The notes under the pieces: generated by a model
Seen by the model: the letters and a program-made list of their open reading frames with translations, nothing else
Databases searched by the model: none
What the model was told of the DNA's origin: nothing
Made by a program: the position numbers and the translations under genes
Assembly: GCA_002419145.1 (NCBI GenBank)
Contig: DIFN01000008.1
Location: 1 to 34,314 of the forward strand
Direction of reading: 5' to 3'
DNA from: Mageeibacillus sp. UBA5747
Lineage (GTDB): Bacteria > Bacillota > Clostridia > Saccharofermentanales > UBA5734
DNA: 34,314 nucleotides
Shown: positions 6,963-15,761 of the stretch, one piece after another
Numbering within the stretch: the first letter of the stretch is position 1
Layout of the letters: each line of letters begins with the position of its first letter

Positions 6963-8225
6963 ATGAATGTACAGATTGTTGGTGGCGGCTGGTCCGGCTG
7001 CGCCGCAGCCATCGCAGCCAGGAAACAGGGCGTTTCCGTCACTTTACATGAACGGACCGACTTGCTGCTTGGAACCGGCTTGGTGGGCGGCATCATGCGC
7101 AACAACGGCCGCTTCACCGCGACGGAAGAAGCCATCGCCCTGGGTGGTGGTGAATTGTTTGATATCACTGATCGCAATGCCCGCCACCGCGACATTGAAT
7201 TCCCCGGCCACAAGCACGCGACGCTTTACGATATTTCTACGACGCCGCCAGCCGTGACCGATTATCTGCTCTCGATCGGGGTCAAAATCGTCTACCAATC
7301 CCGGATCGAAAAGGTGGTCATGACCAACCAGACTATCCATGCCATCGGCAGTAAAAATGACATAACCTACGCCGGTGATGTGTTTGTCGATGCAACAGGC
7401 ACTGCCGGGCCGATGGCCAACTGCAAAAAATACGGCAACGGCTGTGCGATGTGCATCCTGCGCTGCCCGAGCTTCGGTGGCCGTGTCAGCCTGACCAACC
7501 TTGCCGGAGTGACCGAGCTGGTCGGAAAAAAGAGCTCAGGTGCCGTCGGGGCCATGAGTGGCTCCTGCAAGCTGTTCAAAGAATCCTTATCGCCCGAGAT
7601 CGTCGCCGAGCTCAACGAAAAAGGTGTCGCCCTGGTCCCTGTCCCGCAATCCCTGATCGAAGATCATCTCAATATCAAGGCCTGCCAACAATACGCGCTC
7701 GCTGAATTCCGTGACAACATGGTCCTTTTGGACACAGGCCATGCCAAGCTGATGTCGCCCTATTTTGATATTCACCGCCTGCAGCAGATTCCCGGCCTGG
7801 AAAAAGCCCGCTACGAGGATCCCTATTCCGGCGGCCAGGGCAATTCCATGCGCTTTTTTGCCATGGCACCTCGCGACAATACCCTCGCTGTCCAAGGCAT
7901 CAACAATCTGTTCTGTGCCGGTGAAAAGGCTGGGTTGCTGGTCGGTCACACCGAGGCCATCGTAACGGGTACCCTGGCAGGCTACAACGCTGCCCGTTTA
8001 GCTAAGGGGCTTGAACCGATCGAGCTGCCTGGAAGCCTGGTCATCGGAGATGCCATCGCTTTTGTACGCGAACAGATGCAGACTGAAAAAGGCCTCGGCC
8101 TGAAGTACACCTTCTCCGGTTCGGTCCTGTTCGAGCGCATGAAAGAACAAAATACCTATACGACCGACATTCCCACGATCCGCCAACGCGTCGAGCAGGC
8201 AGGTCTGACCGGCGTTTTTGCGTAA
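6963..8225 (+). CDS. FAD-dependent oxidoreductase with a ferredoxin-like cysteine cluster
   Basis: A 420-residue protein starting at ATG 6963 behind AAGGAG. The N-terminus VQIVGGGWSGCAAAIAA is a Rossmann dinucleotide-binding motif (glycines 7-9 and 12) with an acidic residue at about 30 to hold the ribose of FAD. A second conserved block, LFCAGEKAGLLVGHTEAI, resembles the late FAD-binding motif of the GidA/FAD-oxidoreductase group. At Cys154, Cys161, Cys164 and Cys168 there is a C-x6-C-x2-C-x3-CP arrangement, like a 4Fe-4S ferredoxin motif. It is followed after 21 bp by a permease gene, suggesting that the enzyme acts on an imported or exported compound. I do not know the substrate. The Cys cluster might instead be redox-active cysteines. 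Confidence 0.78.
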   Translation: MNVQIVGGGWSGCAAAIAARKQGVSVTLHERTDLLLGTGLVGGIMRNNGRFTATEEAIALGGGELFDITDRNARHRDIEFPGHKHATLYDISTTPPAVTDYLLSIGVKIVYQSRIEKVVMTNQTIHAIGSKNDITYAGDVFVDATGTAGPMANCKKYGNGCAMCILRCPSFGGRVSLTNLAGVTELVGKKSSGAVGAMSGSCKLFKESLSPEIVAELNEKGVALVPVPQSLIEDHLNIKACQQYALAEFRDNMVLLDTGHAKLMSPYFDIHRLQQIPGLEKARYEDPYSGGQGNSMRFFAMAPRDNTLAVQGINNLFCAGEKAGLLVGHTEAIVTGTLAGYNAARLAKGLEPIELPGSLVIGDAIAFVREQMQTEKGLGLKYTFSGSVLFERMKEQNTYTTDIPTIRQRVEQAGLTGVFA

Positions 8226-8246
8226 ATCTTTCTTCCGGAGGTTTCT

Positions 8247-9620
8247 ATGGCCACAATCGGTACCTTGCATCTCGTCTATCTCGGGATGACCCTTCTGATC
8301 ATCACCGCCCTTCTGTTCAAGAAGGAAATCGTCCTGCCTTCCGTTGTCGGCATTTTCTTGATGGGCCTCTTTTTCACGGGCCATCCAATCAAGGCGATCC
8401 AAATTCTGTATAATGCCCTGGTAGTCGCTGGAGGCGAATTCCTCGGCGTCATCGTGGTCATTGCCCTGGTTGTCTCCATGACCAAAACCCTGGCTACCAT
8501 CGGGGCCGATGAACTGATGATCCGGCCCCTGAAAAACGCGATTCATTCCAACAAAGTCGCTTTTTTCATCGTCGGAGCCGTCATGCTCGTCGCCTCATGG
8601 TTCATCTGGCCCTCTCCAGCCGTAGCCCTCGTCGGTGCCTTGCTTCTGCCTTTTGCCCTGCGCGCCGGGCTGCCTGCGATCTGGGCTGCCGTTGCCATGA
8701 ACCTGTTTGGCCACGGCATAGGCCTCTCGAGTGACTTTTTTATCCAGGGCGCCCCCTCGATCACCGCCAAATCCGCCGGTTTAGAACCAACCGACATCAT
8801 GGTGGCCAGCATCCCAATCTGGCTGACCATGTCCGTTGTCACCATTACCGTGGCCTTTTTTATGTTTCAGCAGGATCTGAAGAAAAATCCCCAGATTGCG
8901 GTCGCCGACCTGGCTGCCAACGCAACCGAATCCAAAGTCAAGATCACGACCTTCTCCTCTATCATGGCTGTGGTCACCCCCCTGGCCTTTGTCCTTGATG
9001 TTTTTTTCATGATCACACTTAACATTGTCGGCGGTGACGCAACAGCTCTCGTCGGCGGCACCGCGATCCTGATCATGACCATCATCCTGATCGGCAAAGG
9101 CAATTTGATGGATTCGCTCGACGAAATCACTGACAAATTCAAGGAAGGATTCATTTTCGCCATCAAGATTTTCGCTCCTGTCATTGTCATCGGTGGCTTT
9201 TTCTTCCTCGGCAGTGGTGAAATCGCAGCCAGAATCATGGGCGAAGGCGCCCCTAATATCCTGAATGACTATGGTATGTATCTGGCCGGAATCGCCCCGC
9301 TGGCCAAATCTCCGGTCGTTATCATCCAGGCTTTGATCGCTGTTGTCACAGGCCTCGACGGTTCCGGCTTCTCCGGCCTGCCCCTTGTGGGCTCACTCGC
9401 CCAGACCTTCTCCGTTGCCACCGGGGCCAATATCTCCAGTCTGGCAGCTCTTGGCCAAGTCGTCACCATCTGGGTCGGCGGCGGTACCATTATTCCCTGG
9501 GGCGTCATCCCAGTCGCCGCCATCTGCAACGTCAAACCCGCTGACCTTGCTCGAAAAAACCTCATCCCTGTCCTCTCCGGCCTCGCCGCCGCCGTGGTTG
9601 TAACAATGTTTTTGGTCTAA
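8247..9620 (+). CDS. Multi-spanning permease, ion-transporter-type, substrate unknown
   Basis: A 457-residue membrane protein starting at ATG 8247 with CGGAGG before it. It has about eleven hydrophobic segments spread over the full length and a short polar loop around residues 210-230. Features such as GHGIGLSSDFFIQGAPSITAKSAG in mid-protein and VVTGLDGSGFSGLPLVGS near the end resemble helical-hairpin anion transporters of the IT superfamily (DcuC, GntP, CitMHS relatives). I recognise the general type rather than a named family. It is in the same direction and 21 bp behind the FAD oxidoreductase, so the two probably form an operon that imports and transforms one compound. Organic acids are the likely class of substrate, which is inferred. 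Confidence 0.72.
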   Translation: MATIGTLHLVYLGMTLLIITALLFKKEIVLPSVVGIFLMGLFFTGHPIKAIQILYNALVVAGGEFLGVIVVIALVVSMTKTLATIGADELMIRPLKNAIHSNKVAFFIVGAVMLVASWFIWPSPAVALVGALLLPFALRAGLPAIWAAVAMNLFGHGIGLSSDFFIQGAPSITAKSAGLEPTDIMVASIPIWLTMSVVTITVAFFMFQQDLKKNPQIAVADLAANATESKVKITTFSSIMAVVTPLAFVLDVFFMITLNIVGGDATALVGGTAILIMTIILIGKGNLMDSLDEITDKFKEGFIFAIKIFAPVIVIGGFFFLGSGEIAARIMGEGAPNILNDYGMYLAGIAPLAKSPVVIIQALIAVVTGLDGSGFSGLPLVGSLAQTFSVATGANISSLAALGQVVTIWVGGGTIIPWGVIPVAAICNVKPADLARKNLIPVLSGLAAAVVVTMFLV

Positions 9621-9711
9621 AGGAGGATACAAGCAGCGTTTTTTTGTTAACTTGGCTGGTTTTGTAAAATTTGTCCATTTAAATTGTCATGAATAATTAG
9701 TTTTTCTGTCA

Positions 9712-9717
9712 TATAAT
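9712..9717 (+). promoter_or_regulatory. -10 box in an AT-rich region upstream of the NRPS operon
   Basis: A perfect TATAAT lies in a markedly AT-rich stretch (about 9645-9725), while most of the window is GC-rich. A TTGTCA is at 9684-9689 but the spacing of 22 bp is too long, and no better -35 is seen. It is the best candidate promoter for the NRPS-kinase-regulator operon, probably needing an activator. Confidence 0.4.
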
Positions 9718-9752
9718 TTTATCCCTGCTCGTTTTATGATGAGAGTGACTTC

Positions 9753-9860
9753 ATGGATCCGAACCACTGCCCGTCTGTCGCCCAGGCAGACTGGAGTGAA
9801 GTTCCTGCCAGTCTGTCGCCCAGGCAGATTGGAGAGAAAAGACTGGAGACAGAAACGTGA
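9753..9860 (+). CDS. Possible 35-residue leader peptide overlapping the NRPS start
   Basis: ATG 9753 opens a 35-codon frame ending in TGA at 9858-9860, which overlaps the GTG start of the NRPS (GTGA). That arrangement is typical of translational coupling. The peptide begins MDPNHCPSVAQADW and has no membrane segment. It is built largely from the two 27-bp repeats in this leader. The ribosome site is weak (GAGAGTG about 10 bp upstream). An alternative frame from ATG 9736 or 9739 is also open through this region, so chance cannot be excluded. It may be a leader peptide, a real small product, or meaningless. Confidence 0.3.
   Translation: MDPNHCPSVAQADWSEVPASLSPRQIGEKRLETET
9773..9837 (+). repeat. 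Two direct repeats, each a potential RNA hairpin, in the NRPS leader
   Basis: Copies at 9773-9799 and 9811-9837 share 24 of 27 bases and are spaced by 38 bp. In each, GTCTG is followed nine bases later by its complement CAGAC or CAGAT, so each can fold; the second forms an 8-bp stem counting one G-U pair. A shorter third copy, AGACTGGAGA at 9840-9849, supplies the GGAG ribosome site for the NRPS gene. Confidence 0.65.
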
Positions 9861-12800
9861 AAACTGAAAAAGAAGGTCTAGCTCAGGAAAATGAAGAATT
9901 TCTTCAATCCTGCGAACGGACATACCCATTGACCTATCCACAGCGTGGAGTCTGGTTTCTTGAGAAAATCAATCCGGATACTGGAATCGGCAACTTGGCG
10001 GTGACTTTGAAATTTAAACAGGTCATCGATTATGCGACTGCCAATCAGGCTGTCAATTTACTTTTGGCTCAGAATGAGGGTTTCAGGATCAGAATCCTGG
10101 AGCACCCGGACGGTGAGGCAACGCAATATTTCGCGCCATATGAACCATACACCATGCCGCGATTTGACTTTAGCCTGGTCGACAAGGAAATGCTTTACCA
10201 GTGGGATCGTGCAGAAGTGCGCCGCCCCTTTGAACTCAATCAGAACCTCTTCTATTTCGCCTATGTGAAAATTGATCACCAGTCTTCCGCCCTTTTCATG
10301 CGCTTTCACCATCTGATCGCAGATGCCTGGTCATTTGTCCAGATTGGCAACGACTTGATGTCCTATTATGACCGACTGAGCGATGGGCGTGGTGTGAGCG
10401 AACCCGATAATCCACCTTATCGGGATTTCATCTTAGCTGAACAAAATTACATCGGATCCGAACGCTATCAGCTAGACAAGAACTTCTGGCACGCACAGTT
10501 TTCAACGGTACCCACGCTGACGACATTAAAGTCGCGCACGACAGACCGGGTCGGCCTGAACGCCAAAAGACGCAGTTTTGCATTGCCGGAAAAGCTGACC
10601 CAAAAAATCCGGGATTACTGCCATGCCAACCGGACCTCCATCTTTGCTCTGTTCTTTGCGGCGATGAGTATTTATATCAACCGGATCAAGGACCAGGAAG
10701 ACATCGTGATCGGAACCCCTGTCCTGAACCGCTCCAATGCCAGGGAAAAACGGACCATCGGGATGTTCATCAGCACAGTCCCACTCAGGATCAGGCTGGA
10801 TAATCATTTGACTTTCCAGGAATTTTCACACCAGCTGGATACTTTGTGGTTTTCCGTGCTCAAACATCAGAAATACCCCTATGACTTGCTCCTGAGAGAT
10901 GTTCGTGAGTCTTTCCCAGATGTCGAGAAACTGTTTGACATTGCTATTTCTTACCAGAATGGCAAAATCAACCGTGACCAGGAGGGGCTGGCTGGCAATG
11001 CCGAAGTACGCTGGCATTTCACTGAGCATCAGACCGAAGGCTTATACTTACACATCAATGAGCGGGAAGGGGAGAGCCAGATTCTCCTCAACTATGATTA
11101 CCTGGTCGATTTGTTCTACGCCAAGGAAATCGACTACATTCACGACCATATGTTGCGCTTGCTCTGGCATGCCTTGGACAACCCGCAAAAGCCAATCAGC
11201 CAGATCCATATGTTATCGGAAAAAGAACAATTCAAAGTTCTGAAGCAATTTAATCAGACCGAGGCAGAATATCCCAGGCAGCAGACGGTGACAAGCTTGT
11301 TCGAATTGCAAGTGGATCGTTCACCTCAAGCGGTTGCTGTGGAACTGGGCAGCAGATCTTACACCTATGACACTTTGGACCAGCTTGCAGAAAGAATTGC
11401 CCGTGAATTGCGCCAAAATGGGGTTGGACGGGAAATGATCGTGGCTTTGTACATGCACCCGTCCCTGTCCATGATTGCCTCGATCCTGGGTGTAATCAAG
11501 GCAGGGGCAGCTTATTTGCCGATCGACCCGGAATATCCCAGTGATCGAGTCCAATATATGCTGGAAAATTCAGGCGCCAGAGTTCTCCTGAAAGGCACAG
11601 GCAAACCAGGACCAGCCCACTTTGAAGGGATTGTCTTGGATGCGACTGCGATCACAACAGACGCCTTGCGGCAGAAATCTCGTGGCTTGCGCCTGCCCAG
11701 GCACGTATTATCCAGTGACCCGGCTGATCTACTGTATGTGATCTATACATCAGGCTCGACTGGACGACCCAAAGGGGTCATGATCGAACACCGCAATGTG
11801 GTCCGATTGCTCCATAATGATGCCACCCCCTTTGATTTCGGTCCACAGGATTGCTGGACCCTGTTCCATTCCTATTGCTTTGACTTTTCTGTCTGGGAAA
11901 TGTATGGCGCACTGCTGTATGGTGGCCGTCTGGTCCTGGTCCCCAAGCCTGTCGCTCGGGATACCCAAGCTTTCCGCAAGCTGCTGACGGATCACAAAGT
12001 CACAATCCTGAACCAGACTCCGGCGGCCTTTTACAACTTGGCTGACCTGGAGACTCGTCAACCTGGTCATGATCTGTCCGTTCGCGTAGTCATTTTTGGC
12101 GGCGACGCCTTGAAACCCCAATTGCTGCGATCGTTCCATACCCAATACCCACAGACGCGGCTGATCAACATGTACGGAATCACGGAAACGACTGTTCATG
12201 TCACGTACATTGAACTCAAAGAAAAGGACTTGATGAGTGGAACTTCCAATGTTGGCCGACCGATTCCAACCATGCGCGTCTATATTCTGGATCAAAACCT
12301 CAACCCGATGCCGATCGGAGCGCCCGGAGAAATCTTTGTCAGTGGAGCCGGTGTGGGCCGAGGCTACCTGAACAACCCGGAACTGACTGCGGTTCGCTTC
12401 TTACCCAGCCCCTTCGAACCGGGGGAAACGCTCTACCGGTCTGGCGACTTAGGCCGTTTTTTCCCGGAGGGTGACATCGAATACCTAGGGCGGATCGATC
12501 ATCAGGTCAAAATCCGTGGTCACCGGATTGAACTGGGGGAAATCGAATCCGCAATCCTTGAGACTAATCGTGTCAAGGCTGTTCGTGTTCTGACCCTCGA
12601 AAATGGTCAGGGCAACAAACAGTTGGTCGCCTATTTTGTTCCCGCTCAACCGATCCTTGGCTATGAATTGCGAGCTTTTTTGGCCAAACTGCTGCCGGAC
12701 TATATGATCCCGGCTTTTTTCGTCGCTCTGGATCATATTCCGCTCACCAGCAATGGCAAAATTGCCCGGGAAAAGCTGCCCCGTCCAGACATGGGCAATT

Positions 12801-13870
12801 CTGCAGGACCAGAGGTTGTCCAGCCGGAGACGGAACATGAAATCAAAGTCGCCCAGGCTTTTTCCGAAATTCTGGAATGTACTGGGATTGGCCGCAGCGA
12901 CAATTTCTTCCACTTGGGAGGCGATTCGCTGAGTGCAGCCCGGCTGGTTGCGCTCTTGGGCGAGCCGGTGACCTTTGCTGACCTGTACAGTCATCCTACC
13001 GTTCAGGAACTGGCACAATTCATGGCCGGGCAGACAGCACCCCGGTCAGAACATCTTCTGGTGCTCCAGCCATCCACGGCCCGGCAGCATTTGATTGTTT
13101 TCCCCTATGCCGGCGGCTCAGCTGCATCATACCTGAGCATCAGCCAGAAGTTGGGTCACTTAACGCATGGCTTGAATGTGATTGCGGTCAACTTGCCCGC
13201 GCAGCGCCTGCCGCAAAAGCAAATGGCTGAAATTCTATCTGAAGCGATAAGTCGAGAACTCCAGGGTGAATTACACTTCTACAGCCATTGCGCCGGCTCG
13301 AGTCTGGCCTTGGAAACTGCTATGGCTCTCGAAAAGATGGGGCGACCGGTTGCTTCCGTTTTGGTGGCCGCCTCGTTGCCACCTGTGCCAACGGTTGTGC
13401 AAAAAGCCCATTCATCCCGGAGCCGAGTTGGGCATCCGCTCCTGCTGCGCCTTTATCGTCAGGTAGGAAATCCCTGGCGCTTTTTTAGTGATCGGGCACT
13501 GTTAAAAATCTTGCAGTTCATCGGCCTGCGCCAAGGCGAATACCAACCAGGTCAAATGGAAGGCATGCTGCAGGTATTCCGTCAGGATACTAACGAGTTT
13601 TTTGCCTTTTTTATGCGGCTGCAGCAGGAAAATGACCTTGCACGAACAAACAGCAAACTATCTGCTCCAATCCACTGTGTGGTCGGTGACAAAGATCCGG
13701 TTACGATGGGAGCTGCCAAACACCATCGCCGCTGGAGGCAATTTTCAGATCAGGTTGATTTGACCGTTATTAAGGAGGCAGGTCATTATTTCCTCCATAC
13801 ACATCCCGAGGAACTTGGCCAATGGATCCTGGCCCAAATTGGTGTTTCGACTGGTGAACAACATGATTGA
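9857..13870 (+). CDS. Single-module nonribosomal peptide synthetase, C-A(Thr)-PCP-TE
   Basis: A 1337-residue synthetase starting at GTG 9857 (GGAG at 9845-9848). The condensation domain (about 22-445) has HHLIADA at 151-157, the HHxxxDG motif with Ala for the last Gly. The adenylation domain (about 480-980) shows YTSGSTGRPKG at 630-640, NMYGITE at 771-777, YRSGDLGR at 860-867 and NGKIAREKL at 966-974. Specificity-pocket residues D676, F677, W680, N719, I746, G748, M772, V780, H781 and K968 spell DFWNIGMVHK, the classical L-threonine code. The carrier domain has LGGDS with Ser1024. The thioesterase (about 1068-1330) starts with FPYAGGSA like type II enzymes, but its nucleophile elbow SHCAG has Cys1145; D1280 and H1310 could complete the triad. 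With no upstream module, the C domain probably acylates Thr from an acyl donor. It overlaps the kinase gene downstream. No phosphopantetheinyl transferase or MbtH gene is in the window. Confidence 0.93.
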   Translation: MKTEKEGLAQENEEFLQSCERTYPLTYPQRGVWFLEKINPDTGIGNLAVTLKFKQVIDYATANQAVNLLLAQNEGFRIRILEHPDGEATQYFAPYEPYTMPRFDFSLVDKEMLYQWDRAEVRRPFELNQNLFYFAYVKIDHQSSALFMRFHHLIADAWSFVQIGNDLMSYYDRLSDGRGVSEPDNPPYRDFILAEQNYIGSERYQLDKNFWHAQFSTVPTLTTLKSRTTDRVGLNAKRRSFALPEKLTQKIRDYCHANRTSIFALFFAAMSIYINRIKDQEDIVIGTPVLNRSNAREKRTIGMFISTVPLRIRLDNHLTFQEFSHQLDTLWFSVLKHQKYPYDLLLRDVRESFPDVEKLFDIAISYQNGKINRDQEGLAGNAEVRWHFTEHQTEGLYLHINEREGESQILLNYDYLVDLFYAKEIDYIHDHMLRLLWHALDNPQKPISQIHMLSEKEQFKVLKQFNQTEAEYPRQQTVTSLFELQVDRSPQAVAVELGSRSYTYDTLDQLAERIARELRQNGVGREMIVALYMHPSLSMIASILGVIKAGAAYLPIDPEYPSDRVQYMLENSGARVLLKGTGKPGPAHFEGIVLDATAITTDALRQKSRGLRLPRHVLSSDPADLLYVIYTSGSTGRPKGVMIEHRNVVRLLHNDATPFDFGPQDCWTLFHSYCFDFSVWEMYGALLYGGRLVLVPKPVARDTQAFRKLLTDHKVTILNQTPAAFYNLADLETRQPGHDLSVRVVIFGGDALKPQLLRSFHTQYPQTRLINMYGITETTVHVTYIELKEKDLMSGTSNVGRPIPTMRVYILDQNLNPMPIGAPGEIFVSGAGVGRGYLNNPELTAVRFLPSPFEPGETLYRSGDLGRFFPEGDIEYLGRIDHQVKIRGHRIELGEIESAILETNRVKAVRVLTLENGQGNKQLVAYFVPAQPILGYELRAFLAKLLPDYMIPAFFVALDHIPLTSNGKIAREKLPRPDMGNSAGPEVVQPETEHEIKVAQAFSEILECTGIGRSDNFFHLGGDSLSAARLVALLGEPVTFADLYSHPTVQELAQFMAGQTAPRSEHLLVLQPSTARQHLIVFPYAGGSAASYLSISQKLGHLTHGLNVIAVNLPAQRLPQKQMAEILSEAISRELQGELHFYSHCAGSSLALETAMALEKMGRPVASVLVAASLPPVPTVVQKAHSSRSRVGHPLLLRLYRQVGNPWRFFSDRALLKILQFIGLRQGEYQPGQMEGMLQVFRQDTNEFFAFFMRLQQENDLARTNSKLSAPIHCVVGDKDPVTMGAAKHHRRWRQFSDQVDLTVIKEAGHYFLHTHPEELGQWILAQIGVSTGEQHD

Positions 13871-15761
13871 CCTGATTCTCAATCCAGACTTTTTGCTTGT
13901 CCTTCTTTCGATCGGGTTTGTTATTTCCCTGGCAGCGATTGTCTGGCGGATGAAAAACAAGCAGCTGATCCATTATGTCTTCCTGGGTTTGATGGCTTGT
14001 TTGTTTATCTGGGCGATGGGTGCCCTGATTTTGCTTCAGGACTATTTACAAGGGCAACCCATCCGAATCTGGGCAGTCAATCTCACTTATATAGGTGTGA
14101 TTTTGACTCCAGTGGCTGCTTTGTATCTCGGTTTAGTATTCGCGCACAATACGGTCAAACTCAGATATTTCCACCTGTTGTCCCTGCTGATACCGGCCAT
14201 CTCCCTGATTCTGCTGTTCACCAACGAGCATCATGGAGCTTTTTATACATACTACGATTATGCGCACCTGACTTCTGCTGATGCCCTGGGCTGGTATTTT
14301 GTCATCCACACAGCCTATTCGTACATCTGTATTACAGCAGGTCTGTCTTTCCTGGCCTTCTTCTCAATCAAGAATGCCGGATTTTTCTCAAAACAATCAA
14401 TCCTTATTTTGACGGGTGTCATATTGTCTTTTGGCTTCAATGCAGCAGTGACTTTCCAGCTCATTTCAGCCAAATTCCACTACACCGTTATTGTGATGTC
14501 GCTGTCCTACATTCTTTTCTATTTTGCCATTTTCAAATATGATTTTCTCAGCATCGTACCTATTGCACTGCAACGAGTGGTTGATCATATCTCAGACAGT
14601 TTTATGGTCTTTGATGCCAACGACAACTTGATTGATTTCAACAAGACCTTTATTGATACTTTCCAGTCTGAAGCCGATATCACCCGGAAAATCTCGATTG
14701 ACACATTAGGGAACCGAGTCAAAGGCAATCCATCCATGTACAATCTGTTGCGAAAATTCCGGGCGGTGGTCAAACGTCGGATGAGGTTGACACTCGAGGA
14801 GCGCATCATGATTAAGGGTCAGCCGCGCCATTTCTCCATCGAAGCGACCCCTGTTTACGACAAGGGCCGTTTTGTCTGCACCATTATTCTCCTCAAGGAC
14901 ATCACCGACATTCGGGAAGCACTCGAATCCTTGCAACGCAACCAGGAAATCCTGATGGAAAAGGAGCGCCTGGCTTCATTGGGCCAGCTGATCGGCGGAA
15001 TCGCCCACAATCTCAAGACCCCGATCATGTCCATCTCAGGCGGCATCGAAGGTCTTCGCGACCTGATTGAAGAATATGAGGACTCGATTGGAGACAGCAG
15101 TGTGACCAGCGCTGACCATCACGAAATTGCCCGGGAAATGCGCGACTGGATTGACAAGATCTTGCCGCATTGTTCTTATATGTCGGATATCATATCCACG
15201 GTCAAAGGCCAGGCCGCCCAGTTCAACGCAACAGACGAGATAAAATTTACCCTCTCGGAGCTGATTCACCGGATCGAACTTCTGATGAAGCATGAACTGA
15301 AGCGCTATCACTGCATGCTCAATATTAACTGCTTGTCCAACAATCAGATCGAGATGAAAGGTGAGATTAACAGCCTGGTCCAGATTTTTGACAACTTGAT
15401 CATCAATGCTCTGCAATCCTATGATGGTCGTCAAGGCCAGGTAGACCTGACGATTTCAGAAAAAGGGGACCTGATCTTGTTTGAATGCAAAGACTGCGGC
15501 AAAGGTATTCCGCCATCGGTTCGGGACAGGCTTTTCCGGGAAATGGTGACCACCAAAGGAAAACAGGGTACTGGCCTGGGCCTGTATATGTCCCACGCGA
15601 CCATCAAAGGTAAATTTGGTGGCCGGATGTGGTTTGAGAGTGAACTGGGCAAGGGGACCTGTTTTTACATAGAACTCCCCATCGCTCGCAGCTATCCCAA
15701 ACCCGTTTTAACAAGTACACAAGGAAATGGGGTGCCCCGTTATGCGCAAACGCAAACGTAA
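13863..15761 (+). CDS. Sensor histidine kinase with N-terminal 7TM domain and PAS domain
   Basis: A 632-residue membrane kinase whose ATG at 13863 lies inside the last codons of the NRPS gene (8-bp overlap), so translation is coupled. Residues about 8-225 form seven hydrophobic segments of the HisKA_7TM type, a likely ligand-sensing domain. A PAS-like region follows at about 235-350. The dimerisation/phosphoacceptor segment has GGIAHNLKTPIMS with His382. The ATPase domain shows the N-box DNLIINAL (510-517), CKDCGKGIP (542-550) and TGLGLYMSH (570-578). The next gene encodes a response regulator overlapping its end, the obvious partner. Position directly after a small-molecule synthetase suggests the kinase senses the NRPS product or controls its making; that is inference. 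The C-terminal 25 residues are unconserved-looking. Confidence 0.9.
   Translation: MIDLILNPDFLLVLLSIGFVISLAAIVWRMKNKQLIHYVFLGLMACLFIWAMGALILLQDYLQGQPIRIWAVNLTYIGVILTPVAALYLGLVFAHNTVKLRYFHLLSLLIPAISLILLFTNEHHGAFYTYYDYAHLTSADALGWYFVIHTAYSYICITAGLSFLAFFSIKNAGFFSKQSILILTGVILSFGFNAAVTFQLISAKFHYTVIVMSLSYILFYFAIFKYDFLSIVPIALQRVVDHISDSFMVFDANDNLIDFNKTFIDTFQSEADITRKISIDTLGNRVKGNPSMYNLLRKFRAVVKRRMRLTLEERIMIKGQPRHFSIEATPVYDKGRFVCTIILLKDITDIREALESLQRNQEILMEKERLASLGQLIGGIAHNLKTPIMSISGGIEGLRDLIEEYEDSIGDSSVTSADHHEIAREMRDWIDKILPHCSYMSDIISTVKGQAAQFNATDEIKFTLSELIHRIELLMKHELKRYHCMLNINCLSNNQIEMKGEINSLVQIFDNLIINALQSYDGRQGQVDLTISEKGDLILFECKDCGKGIPPSVRDRLFREMVTTKGKQGTGLGLYMSHATIKGKFGGRMWFESELGKGTCFYIELPIARSYPKPVLTSTQGNGVPRYAQTQT

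Noticed and set aside
9773..9799. A 14-base stretch resembling a piece of the human Alu consensus (TCTGTCGCCCAGGC)
   Set aside because: The flanking bases diverge at once, the unit is repeated with bacterial-specific context, and it merges into the NRPS leader. It is most likely coincidence and not contamination.
11750..12295. Minus-strand open frame of 181 codons inside the NRPS
   Set aside because: Antisense to the conserved A-domain core motifs; no independent coding support.
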